Positions 1-7,774 of a stretch of 17,919 nucleotides of DNA are shown here, piece after piece. How positions within the stretch are numbered: the first letter of the stretch is position 1; each line of letters opens with the position of its first letter. The notes under the pieces were generated by a model. That model was not told where the DNA came from, searched no databases, and was given only the letters and a program-made list of their open reading frames with translations. The translations under genes and the position numbers were made by a program. Origin of the DNA: Flavobacteriales bacterium. Lineage in GTDB: Bacteria > Bacteroidota > Bacteroidia > Flavobacteriales_F > PHOS-HE28. The stretch covers positions 1 to 17,919 of the forward strand of contig JADJDP010000005.1 of assembly GCA_016702645.1 (NCBI GenBank). Direction: 5' to 3'.

Positions 1-706
1 GAATCTGGTCGTGCGCGGCTTTGCAAGTCCATTGGCTAAAGCGACTACAACGTGAACCTTTCACTGCGATCGGATCCAAAGTCTGGTGAACGTGATGCGG
101 GTATGGAACAACGGCAGCCTTGTTCCCTATCTCGATGGCCGCGCGCCGAACAGTGGGAGTTTGACACTCGAGCGCGCCCCGTTCGGTGAGGAGCAGGCGA
201 AGAGCGGCGTGAGCGACCAACTCAAGGACCTGCGCAAGAGCGTGTACGATCCGGACGCAGCGCGCGAGCGTCGCATAGAGATCGAACGTGTTGAGGTCGC
301 GAGCACCAGCGGTGAAGCGTTGGTGATGGAGCAACAAGTGAAGCGCGTGGGCAAACTTGTTGAAGGTGTACCCGTTGAGTTCGTGTTCGATGTGAAGAAC
401 AACGGCACGAAGCCACTACGCATCACGGAAGTGAAAGCCGACTGCGGATGTACCACTGCACAAGCGCCACCCGATCCGATCGAACCCGGCAGCACAGTGA
501 AGATCCCTGTACAGTTCAGCGGGCGGGCGCCGCAAGGAGACTTCCGCCGCACCGTGCGGTTGATAACGGATGGCGAACCCACGGAGATCGAACTCATCTT
601 GAGCGGGATTATCGTTCCAGCGAGGTGCATGATCATGTTCGCTCATGCGGCTTCTATTGCCCAGCATTCCACCATGCCCGTGAACCATTCTTTACTTGGC
701 CAGTAA
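1..706 (+). CDS. OmpA-like domain fused to DUF1573 (5'-partial, frameshifted)
   Basis: The gene enters from the left edge. The first ~300 bases encode the end of an OmpA/MotB-type peptidoglycan-binding domain: NLVVRGFASPLAK, then DYNVNLSLR, then IQSLVNVMRVWNNGS, closing with ARERRIEIERVEV, a typical end for this fold. These pieces lie in frames 2, 1 and 2, so there are shifts near 41 and 70. A DUF1573 (Ig-like) domain follows at about 340-615, recognised by FVFDVKNNGTKPLRI, the hallmark ADCGCTTA and a closing ELILSGIIV. Such proteins sit in the periplasm or outer membrane; the OmpA part would anchor to peptidoglycan, while the DUF1573 role is unknown. The open frame from 86 runs to a stop at 706, but its last ~28 residues overlap pepE and look like noise. 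One further shift near 617 would end the gene at 632. The domains are seen; the anchoring role is inferred. Confidence 0.75.
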
Positions 707-1352
707 CCGTCAAAGACTTTCCAGCACATGCCACCGTATCGCATTCGTGCCCTCGGCCGTCTCGTTCAGCATGGATGAGTATGTCGACACCATCACGAAG
801 GGGTTCGATGAGCTGGGCCACGAACCATCAGCCTACATCGCGAGAGCAACCCTGTCGCGGCGTTGGATGGTGCTGCGGCGGTCGCGGTGGGCGGTGGTAA
901 CTGTTCCAACTTTTGAAGCTTCTACAAGCACGACCTCGTTTTCGCGCGATCAGACATCGGGTAAAGGACGGCCTGCCCTACCTCGGTTGGAGCGCCGGTA
1001 GCAACGTGGCTTGCCCCACTATCATGACCACCAACGACATGCCCATCGTGAGCCGCCGAGCTTGCGCGCCATGAACTTGGTTCCTTGGCAGATCAATCCG
1101 CATTACACCGACCAACGCATTGCCGGGCATGGTGGCGAAAGCCGGGATCAACGGATCGCGGAATATCTCGAACTGAACCGCGAGTCGGTGGTGGCAGGAC
1201 TGCGCGAAGGCGCCGCGTTGCGTATTGAGGGAAATGGAGTGAGCATTCATGGAACTGGCATGCGGGTTTTCCGCCGCACCAAAATGCCCGTGGATGTCGG
1301 TGGTGATGCATCGTCCCTTCGGCTCGACCTTGGGGATGTGGACAACGCTTGA
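645..1352 (+). CDS. pepE: Dipeptidase E (alpha-aspartyl dipeptidase, peptidase family S51), frameshifted
   Basis: Family S51 PepE hydrolyses dipeptides with N-terminal aspartate in the cytoplasm. The protein is reconstructed from five frame pieces: start ATG at 645 (MRLLLPS), then EPFFTWPVTVKDF, then RIAFVPSAVSFSMDEYVDTI from ~727, then NPVAALDGAAAVAVGGGN from 842, then LPYLGWSAGSNVAC and TTNDMPI from 901, and finally EPPSLRAMNLVPWQINPHYT to the stop at 1352. The catalytic residues of this family are present: the nucleophile Ser in GWSAGSN, Asp in TTNDMPI and His in NPHY. The span gives about 236 residues, close to the usual 229-236. Each break fits a one-base homopolymer change, for example TGTTCC for TGTTTCC near 904. 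The identity is firm. As written the DNA would not yield an enzyme, but the intact conservation argues for sequencing error. Confidence 0.9.
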
Positions 1353-1408
1353 TACGTCGGTGGAAGACGCGCATTGACGCCGGGGGTTATGTTTTGCGTA
1401 CCCTCACA

Positions 1409-2285
1409 ATGGACTTTTCAGGCGAGAAACTGGACAAGCTTCTGGACAAGTTGGGCTTCAACCTCGTGTTGCTGGCCAAGGTGCTCATCATCGTATTCGC
1501 GGCGTTCCTATTGGAGCGGTTCGTCAGGCTGTTGTTGAGGCGAGCAAGCAGCGCGGGGAGCAGGGGTCGGGGAAGATGCTACGCGTTATCGTTTTCTGAG
1601 GAATGCCACACGGTTCATTGTAGGCTTGTTGGCGGCGGGGGCCATCATTTACAGCATACCATCATTCAAGCACATTGCTGTCACGGTCTTCGCTGGCGCT
1701 GGCATTCTGGTCGCCATTGTCGGATTGGCCGCGCAGGATGCGTTCAGTAACATCATCAGCGGTGTATTCATCGTCGCATTCAAGCCTTCCGCGGGCGACC
1801 AAGTATCCGTTGCGGGACACAGCGGGGTTGTTGAGGACATCACATTGCGCCATACGGTGATCCGTACGTTGGAGAACCGACGCGCGATCATCCCCAACGG
1901 CAAGATTCAGCGATGAAATGATCGTGAACAGCACCATCGGCGATGAGGCCATTTTCCAGTTCGTTGTCGTACAGGTGGGGTATGAATGCGATCTCGAAAG
2001 CCATTGCCGTGTTGCAGGAAGAAGGCGCCGCGCACCCGGACTTTCGCGACCGGCGCACGGCCGAAGAAGTGGAGAAGGGCTTGCCAGCTATTCCCGTGCG
2101 TGTCATTGAACTCGGGGAAAATGGCGTTACACTGCGCGCCGGGGTGTGGGCGGACGATGCCGGCGCAGCGCGCCTGATGCAGTTCGATCTGCTGAAGAAC
2201 GTTAAGCAGCGCTTCGATTGAGGGTATCACCATCCCCTACCCACAGCGAGTGATCACGATCAAAGGGAACAACCCGGCACCATGA
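1409..2285 (+). CDS. Small-conductance mechanosensitive channel, MscS family, frameshifted
   Basis: Inner-membrane MscS channels open under membrane tension to release solutes during osmotic downshock. The start at 1409 gives MDFSGEKLDKLLDKLGFNL and a first membrane helix (LVLLAKVLIIVFAAFLLE). The frame shifts near 1560 and continues from 1572 with two more helices. These include the Gly/Ala-rich pore helix (VTVFAGAGILVAIVGLAAQD) and the beta-domain signature GDQVSVAGHSGVVEDI through RRAIIPNG. Further shifts at ~1910 (an extra T in AAGATTCAG), ~1990 (AAA where AAAA is expected) and ~2212 lead to the tail EGITIPYPQRVITIKGN. The corrected stop is the TGA at 2283-2285, overlapping the corA start by 4 bases (ATGA). 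Total length is about 292 residues, typical of small MscS proteins. The ATGA overlap independently supports the correction. Which MscS subtype it is cannot be told. Confidence 0.9.
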
Positions 2286-3343
2286 AGAAGGTAAAAAGCC
2301 GTAGTGGAAAGGCCGGACTTCCCCCGGGATCGTTGGTCGGGGTTGGCGATATCAGCAAGGGTGTTTCCAAGATCACCCTCTTCACCTTCAACAACGATGT
2401 ATACGAAGAGAAGCAACTTATCACTATCGGTGATCTGCAGTTGCCGGATCCCAGCACACGAATCAGTTGGTTGGACATTGATGGGCTCGATGACGACAAG
2501 GTGGTGACCCAAACAGGTGAGCGGTTCAACCTCCATCCCCTGCTGCTGGAGGATGTATTGAACACGGACCACCGCCCTAAAGTGGAAGAATATCAGGACA
2601 CGCTTTTCGTTGTGGTGAAAATGCTGAGCCTCGATGAAGAGACCGGCGGCATCGAGAACGAGCAGGTGAGTTTCGTCCTTGGAAAGGGCTATCTGTTGAG
2701 CTTCCAAGACAAGCCCGGCGATATCCTCGACCCTATCCGCGACCGCATCCGGCACAAGCTGGGACGCGTGCGCAAGAGCGGCGCTGATTACCTGTTGTAT
2801 GCGCTGCTGGACGTCATAGTGGACAATTACTTCCTCATCGTCGAGGAACTAGGCAAGCGCATCGAGGCCTTGGAACGGAAAGTGACCGTGCGCCCAACAA
2901 GCGACGACCTGCATACCATGCAGGAACTGCGTGGTATGCTGATCACCGTGAGCCGCTACGTGGCACCCACACGCGAACTCGCCGGCCGCCTCAACACCAT
3001 CCAGAGCGAACTGTTCGACAAGAGCACACGGCGTTACATCAACGACCTGCAGGACCATACCGTCTACATCAGTGAAACCATCGGCACATTGCGCGATATG
3101 CTGGCGAGCCTCGAGAACACCTACCACGCGCTGCTGAATTTGCGTAGCGGGCAGGTGATCAAAGTGCTTACCATCATCAGCAGCATCTTCATCCCGCTCA
3201 CATTCATCGTGGGTGTGTACGGAATGAACTTCGACAACATGCCGGAACTGCGTTGGCACTTCGGCTACTACACGGTAATGGCCTTCATGGCGGTGGTGGC
3301 GGTGGCCATGCTCATCTGGTTCAGGGTGAAGAAGTGGCTGTGA
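2282..3343 (+). CDS. corA: CorA-family magnesium/cobalt transporter
   Basis: An intact 353-residue membrane protein. CorA forms a homopentamer that brings Mg2+ (also Co2+ or Ni2+) into the cytoplasm. The first ~240 residues form the cytoplasmic funnel domain, with LHPLLLEDVLN and HRPKVEEYQDTLFVVVKML as family landmarks. A long helical stalk follows (ELGKRIEALERKVTV onward). Two membrane helices lie near the C-terminus: one at about 295-312 ending in the family's YGMNF signature (GMN near residues 314-316), and one in MAFMAVVAVAMLIWF. The Lys-rich end (RVKKWL) is typical. The ATG overlaps the corrected mscS stop, so the two are probably co-transcribed and translationally coupled. This is one of only two genes here with no frame break. 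Whether the main ion is Mg2+ or another divalent metal cannot be decided from sequence. Confidence 0.96.
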   Translation: MKKVKSRSGKAGLPPGSLVGVGDISKGVSKITLFTFNNDVYEEKQLITIGDLQLPDPSTRISWLDIDGLDDDKVVTQTGERFNLHPLLLEDVLNTDHRPKVEEYQDTLFVVVKMLSLDEETGGIENEQVSFVLGKGYLLSFQDKPGDILDPIRDRIRHKLGRVRKSGADYLLYALLDVIVDNYFLIVEELGKRIEALERKVTVRPTSDDLHTMQELRGMLITVSRYVAPTRELAGRLNTIQSELFDKSTRRYINDLQDHTVYISETIGTLRDMLASLENTYHALLNLRSGQVIKVLTIISSIFIPLTFIVGVYGMNFDNMPELRWHFGYYTVMAFMAVVAVAMLIWFRVKKWL

Positions 3344-3356
3344 TCACTGGCGCGGT

Positions 3357-3393
3357 CCTCCCCACTTTCATGCGGGAACCACGCCATTCTTTG
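3357..3393 (+). promoter_or_regulatory. Shared upstream motif, copy A, before the sensor kinase
   Basis: CCTCCCC at 3357-3363 runs into ACTTTCATGCGGGA, ending at 3377. The 17-mer CCCACTTTCATGCGGGA (3361-3377) is identical to that at 6520-6536. ATTCTTTG at 3386-3393 partly resembles the Bacteroidota -7 box (TAnnTTTG) and lies 27 bases before the chosen kinase ATG. The spacing differs from copies B and C, so the promoter assignment is weaker here than the motif identity. The motif could bind an activator or repressor of the kinase gene. Confidence 0.5.
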
Positions 3394-3420
3394 AGGCTCT
3401 CATCGAACGAACTTCGCCGC

Positions 3421-6400
3421 ATGGCCGGTACATGTGCGCGAGGTGCAAGCTCCCTCATGGCGGCGGGCCTGCTCTTCGCAGGCCTGCTCGTCGGTGTGCC
3501 GATCGTCGCGCAGCAGGTCCCGGCCCCCGAGCTCATCCACCTCGACATCAAGGCTCCCGGCCGGCCGATCACCGCGTTGGTGAAGGACCGGGACGGCTTC
3601 CTCTGGATCGGTACCAAGAACGGGCTGTGCCGATATGATGGGATCAATGTGGACCTGTACCGTGCGACACCCGAGGATAGCAGCAGCATCCAAGGCAACT
3701 ACATCGAGGACTCGTTGCTCGATGGCGAAGGCCGGTTGTGGGTCGCCTGTTTCGGTGGGGTCTCCGGTGTGATCCCGGTGAACATGCGAACGCACGCAAG
3801 CCACGCTTCCAACGCAAGGTCCTCTTCGCGAAGGATGAACGCCGTTCCGCCTACGAGGCGAAAGAGCTTTTCCTGGATAAGGAAGGCGGGATCTGGCTGG
3901 CCGCGGTGGGGAATGGGTTGGCCGCATATGATCCTTCCAGCGGTGCGTTCCGCGAAGTGAAAGCGGTAAACGCTGCGCTCCAGCCCGAGGACAAGACCGC
4001 CTTCACCACCGGTGTGCTGCGTGATGCGAGCGGCATTGCATGGACAGTGGACCACCTCTCCGTGTACCGCTACGACCCGCGCGGCGGCGAGGTGAAGCGC
4101 TACATGTTCGATCGCCCCGGATTCGAGGAGTGGCGCGGGGTCACACTTGGCCATATCAAGCAAGATGCGCTGGACCCCGAGGTCCTTTGGCTGAGACCTG
4201 GGGGGCGGGCTTGACCAGGTTCCACAAGCACACCGGCGTCTTCGAGCAGTTCACGATCACAGAAGGGGGGCCGGAACCTGACGAACATCGTTTGGGAGAG
4301 CCTCCCACAAGCCGACGGTCGCTTGCTGGTCGGCATCGATCAAGAACTGCGTTGGTTCGATCCCAACACGCGCACGTTCAGCAGCACCTTCGGCACCTTC
4401 CAATGGAAGACGGGCCGCTTCGATGCGAGCGCCCTTGAATTGTTGCAAGATGAGGACGGGCGCACTTGGGTCGGCACCGTGGAAGGGCTGTTCATGTTAC
4501 CTGCCGTTTCCACGAACCTCGCGTTGTGGACGGATCACGTGCAACTCCAGTGCATTGCCACAGACCACGAGGGCTATTGGGGAGTACGCCAGTACGATCA
4601 GCGCACACTGTTCAAACTTGGTCCTTCCGGCGAGGTGCTCGACTCCCTGCCCATACCCAAGGCCGATGCGGAACGGTTGGAACCGCTCTGCATTCTTCAA
4701 GCCCGGGACCATCTCGTTCATGTGGGTACCACGGACGGGTTGATCACCCCGATCCGGAACGAGGACCTTCCGCAGTGAGCGGCTTACAGAACTGCCCGGC
4801 ATGAACGGTCGTTCGCCCAGCATCCATTCCATGGCGGAGACGGATGACCGAGCGGTGTGGCTCCCTAATACAGGCCGAGGCCTGGCGCGTTACCGGCAGG
4901 CTGATGGGATCCAGTATCTGGAACCGGTCGTTGACCCCACGGACAGGCACATCGCCCCGGCTCATGAACTCGGTGGTGAACATCGGCGGTGGCCTGCTAG
5001 CCGTGACCTTGCAAAGCCAGGGCGTGGGGGTGCTGGACACGCGCACCATGCGCTTGAGCATGATCACCACCAGCCATCCCGGTGGTGGGGCGTTGGGCAA
5101 CGTGGTGAGCCTGGTTCCGATCCCGAACGGCAGGCTCTACGCCGTAACGCTGAACGACGGGATCATCGAGCTGGGCCATGATCAACGTTCCTTCAGATCA
5201 AGACCACCTACGTCAACGAACAGGATCCGGCGAACAGTTTCACCGAAGCGGCCGCCGATACACTTGGCAACATCTGGATCGCCACCAATACCGGTCTGGT
5301 GCGTTTCGACCTCAGGTCCCATACGTTCGAGCACATCGGTCCGCTCGACGGTCTTGGGATGTCTGGTCTGGCCTCAATAATCGCTGGCAATAGCAGCCAG
5401 ATGCTTGCGTGGAATACGCAATGCATACGCTTCAACGCCAGCACGTTCGCTAGGCGCGCCATTGTCAATGGTCTGTACATCCGCTCCGTGAACGTACACG
5501 CCGAACAAGAGGATCCTGCAACGAGCCGCGACGGACAAGCCTCGCGCACCCTGCCGCACGATCGCAACTCGATCACCATCAGCTATGCGCCGATCGCGAT
5601 GCTCCACGCCGATGAACTCCGCTACGAGGTGATGCTGGTCGGCCGCGACGAGCACTGGCGGGACAATGGCTATGAGCGATCGGTGAGCTACATCGGTCTT
5701 CCTCCGGGTCGCTACACGTTCGAGGTGCGCGTGCGCGGCAATGCGCTCGCGAGCATGGCCACCAGCATTGCGTTCACCATCGTACCGGCCTTCTGGCAGA
5801 CCTGGTGGTTCAAGGTGCTCGGTGCCTTGTGCGTGAGTTCAATGGTCTTCTTCCTCTTGCGCTACATCCTCCTATTGCGTTACCGCCACCAGATCGCTGC
5901 GCTCGAGCGCGAACGCGAGATCGGCGCGGTGCGCACGCGCATCGCCCGCGATATCCACGACGACATCGGCAGTGGGCTCACGCGCATCACCATGCTTTCG
6001 CGCGAGATGAGCAGCGGCGGCGGGGAGAAGGACCGCCTCGCCGGAAGCATCGCCAGTGCGAGCAGTGAGCTCATCGGGCAATTGAGCGAGATCGTGTGGA
6101 CCGTGGATCCGAAGAACGACCACGCCGAACGGTTCATCGCCCACGTGCGCGATCTGCTCGGCCGGCAGTTCGAAGAGTTGAGCGCGGGCCTGCGGACCGA
6201 CCTGTCCATCGAGACCGGTCAGGAGCAGCGGGATATTCCGCCGGACATCAAGCGCAATGTGACGTTGATCCTGAAGGAGACGGTGAGCAACGCATTGAAG
6301 CACGCGCAAGCGCACACCATCAGCGTGAAGCTGCACATCTCACAACGGGAGCTGCTGCTGAACGTGCAAGACGATGGCCGTGGCTTCGATGTACACAGCA

Positions 6401-6543
6401 AGACCGGAGGTAACGGCCTCGGCAACTTGCGCAAGCGGAGCGCGGCCATCGGCGGCACGCTGGAAATGGAAAGCGATGCGAAGGGCACCCGCTACACGCT
6501 CCGGACACACCTCCCCCCACCCACTTTCATGCGGGACCCGTGA
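3421..6543 (+). CDS. Propeller-type sensor histidine kinase (Reg_prop, Y_Y_Y, HisKA_3, HATPase_c), frameshifted
   Basis: A membrane sensor of about 1040 residues. It has a signal peptide (AAGLLFAGLLVGVPIVAQQ) and a large periplasmic two-component-propeller region with repeats such as ITALVKDRDGFLWIGTKNGL, EDGRTWVGTVEGLFML and ADTLGNIWIATNTGLVRFD. A Y_Y_Y domain follows (SYIGLPPGRYTFEVRVRG, ~5690-5740), then one membrane helix (~5815-5875). The dimerisation/phosphoacceptor helix contains RDIHDDIGSGLTRI, with the phosphorylated His codon at 5956-5958. The HATPase has an N-box (KETVSNALKHAQAH) and G-boxes (DDGRGFD, GGNGLGNLRKR). The frame changes near 3770, 4200, 4271, 4775, 4958 and 5195; the last piece, through the kinase core, is unbroken. 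There is no receiver or DNA-binding domain, so it is not a hybrid one-protein system. The response regulator 57 bases downstream is the likely partner. The start at 3421 is preferred because it leaves basic residues before the signal helix; 3457 is an alternative. The ligand is unknown. Confidence 0.9.
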
Positions 6544-6565
6544 GCACGGGCGCGCGATAGCTTTG
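6510..6565 (+). promoter_or_regulatory. Shared upstream motif, copy B, with TAGCTTTG promoter box before the response regulator
   Basis: CCTCCCCCC at 6510-6518 is followed by CCCACTTTCATGCGGGA (6520-6536). After CATGCG come 22 bases and then GATAGCTTTG, holding a perfect TAnnTTTG (TAGCTTTG, 6558-6565). That box lies 34 bases before the regulator ATG. The motif lies inside the last codons of the kinase gene. The CATGCG-N22-GATAGC(T/C)TTG arrangement recurs exactly in copy C. I read it as a promoter with an upstream binding site. Confidence 0.62.
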
Positions 6566-6599
6566 TCGGGCCGCCCGCTCCACACTATTTGCGGCGAAC

Positions 6600-7228
6600 A
6601 TGCCGATCCGTGTCGCCATCGTTGAAGACGATCCAGTGCTCCGCGCCTCGCTGGAACGCGTGGTCGCACGAGAAGGCGACTTGAAGTGGATGGGCAGCTA
6701 TGGCAGCGCAGAGGAGTTCATGGCGCGCAGCACCGGGCTCGCTGACCTGGACGTGGTGCTGATGGATATCAACCTGCCCGGACAGAGCGGCATCGAGTGC
6801 ATCACGGCCTGCAAGCCAAGGCGAACACAGACGCAATACCTCGTGTGCACCATCTTCGAGGACAACGAGAACGTCTTCAACGCGCTGTGCGCAGGCGCCA
6901 CGGATATCTGTTGAAGAGCGCCGAGCCGGAGCAGATCGTGCGTTCCATCCACGAGATCCATGGGGGCGGATCGCCCATGAGTTTGCACATCGCCCGCATG
7001 GTGGTGAACAGCGTGCCGCGCAAGAAGAGCAACAGCGCCTTGCTGGAAAGCCTCACCAAGCGCGAGCGCGAAGTGCTGGACCAGCTCGCCGGTGGTTACC
7101 GCTACAAGGAGATCGCCGACCGCATGGAGCTGAAGATCGACACGGTGCGCAGCTATATCCGCGACATCTACACCAAGCTCCAGGTGCAGAGCCGGACCGA
7201 TGCATTGAACAAGGTGTTCGAGCGGTAA
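6600..7228 (+). CDS. LuxR/NarL-family response regulator, frameshifted
   Basis: A cytoplasmic two-component regulator of about 210 residues. The N-terminal receiver starts RVAIVEDDPVLRAS, where the acidic pair binds Mg2+. The phosphoacceptor Asp is near residue 56 in VVLMDINLPGQSG. The switch Thr lies in YLVCTIFEDNENVF, and the conserved Lys in YLLKSAEPEQI. The C-terminal LuxR helix-turn-helix is complete: LTKREREVLDQLAGGYRYKE, then IADRMELKIDTVRSYIRDIY. One shift near 6905 (ACGGATATC where ACGGGATATC restores Thr-Gly-Tyr-Leu-Leu-Lys) splits it. A short compensated shift near 6815 garbles about five residues. It follows the propeller kinase and has the predicted output domain for it, so the two probably form a pair. 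A promoter box at 6558-6565 suggests it can also be transcribed separately. Targets are inferred below from the shared motif. Confidence 0.92.
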
Positions 7229-7320
7229 GAACCGAGGAACCGCAAAACGTTGAACCGCAGAATGTAGAAGTGCCAACGCACTCACTTCTGCGGTTCTTCA
7301 TTCATCGTTCTTCGGTTCCC
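7229..7320. repeat. Nested inverted repeat (possible terminator or REP-like element)
   Basis: Immediately after the regulator stop, GAACCGAGGAAC (7229-7240) pairs with GTTCTTCGGTTC (7307-7318) at 11 of 12 positions. Inside this, AACCGCAGAA plus GAAGTG (7253-7272, with a 4-base bulge) pairs with CACTTCTGCGGTT (7283-7295). The loop is about 10 bases. The direct word GAACCGC/GAACCGA recurs within the left arm, which is more elaborate than a simple terminator. There is no strong T-run, so a dispersed palindromic repeat that also ends transcription is equally possible. Confidence 0.6.
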
Positions 7321-7370
7321 TCCCCCCACTATCATGCGATTGAGACCCTGCTCCCGCCCCGATAGCCTTG
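7319..7370 (+). promoter_or_regulatory. Shared upstream motif, copy C, before the DUF4907 gene
   Basis: CCTCCCCCC (7319-7327) is followed directly by ACTATCATGCG (7328-7338), 22 bases, then GATAGCCTTG (7361-7370). Spacing to the box is identical to copy B, though the intervening 22 bases are not alike, which argues for functional constraint. TAGCCTTG differs from TAnnTTTG at one base. It ends 7 bases before the ATG at 7378, so the transcript would have a very short leader. Confidence 0.58.
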
Positions 7371-7377
7371 TGCCATC

Positions 7378-7755
7378 ATGCGGAAGCAACACGATCCATC
7401 CCTCGTCCGGTCGTTGATCGCGGCCCTGCTCATAGCCGCCAGCGGAAGCGCATTTGCCCAACAACAAGAAGCGGCCAGCGCGACTTCCGTGGCCTTCCCA
7501 GCCGCGAACGCGCATAGCGAGGCGAAGCTCACCGCCCGCATCATCGAAGCGCCCAACGGCACCTTCGGCTACGAAGTGCTTTCTGATGGTGCGCTCTTCG
7601 TGCGCCAGACCAATGTGCCCGGCCGCCCCGGTAACAACGGTTGCCCAAAACGTGAGCAGGCGGAAAAGCTCAGCGCACTGGTGATCGAAAAGATCCAGCG
7701 CGGCGAGATGCCGCCCACCGTAACGCTTGAAGAACTCAAAGCCCTCGGACTCTGA
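7378..7755 (+). CDS. DUF4907 family exported protein
   Basis: An intact 125-residue protein with a clear signal peptide (basic start MRKQHDPSLVR, hydrophobic SLIAALLIAASGSAFA, cleavage likely before QQQ). The mature part carries the DUF4907 pattern: IIEAPNGTFGYEVLSDGALF, then VPGRPGNNG, then KLSALVIEKIQRGEMPPTVT near the end. It should be periplasmic or surface-exposed; the domain has no established function. Its stop lies 19 bases before the giant Kelch gene, so the two are probably one transcription unit under the copy C motif. The physical link suggests it assists or accompanies the Kelch protein, but that is inference. It is one of the two genes without any frame break. Confidence 0.85.
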   Translation: MRKQHDPSLVRSLIAALLIAASGSAFAQQQEAASATSVAFPAANAHSEAKLTARIIEAPNGTFGYEVLSDGALFVRQTNVPGRPGNNGCPKREQAEKLSALVIEKIQRGEMPPTVTLEELKALGL

Positions 7756-7774
7756 TCCTAAAATACCCTGAACC

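Noticed and set aside
448..900. Open frame of 150 residues between DUF1573 and pepE
   Set aside because: Only the short EPFFTWPVTVKDF part is protein-like, and it belongs to pepE in a shifted frame; the rest is out-of-frame DUF1573 and pepE sequence.
1014..1027. CCCCACTATCATGA, resembling the shared upstream motif (copy C)
   Set aside because: It lies in the middle of the pepE coding sequence and simply encodes the conserved Ala-Cys-Pro-Thr-Ile-Met-Thr stretch. It has no CCTCCCC lead, no following GCG and no spaced TAnnTTTG box.
6895..6920. Programmed frameshift in the response regulator
   Set aside because: No slippery heptamer is followed by a clear pseudoknot, and the same kind of break occurs in nearly every gene, so sequencing error is simpler.
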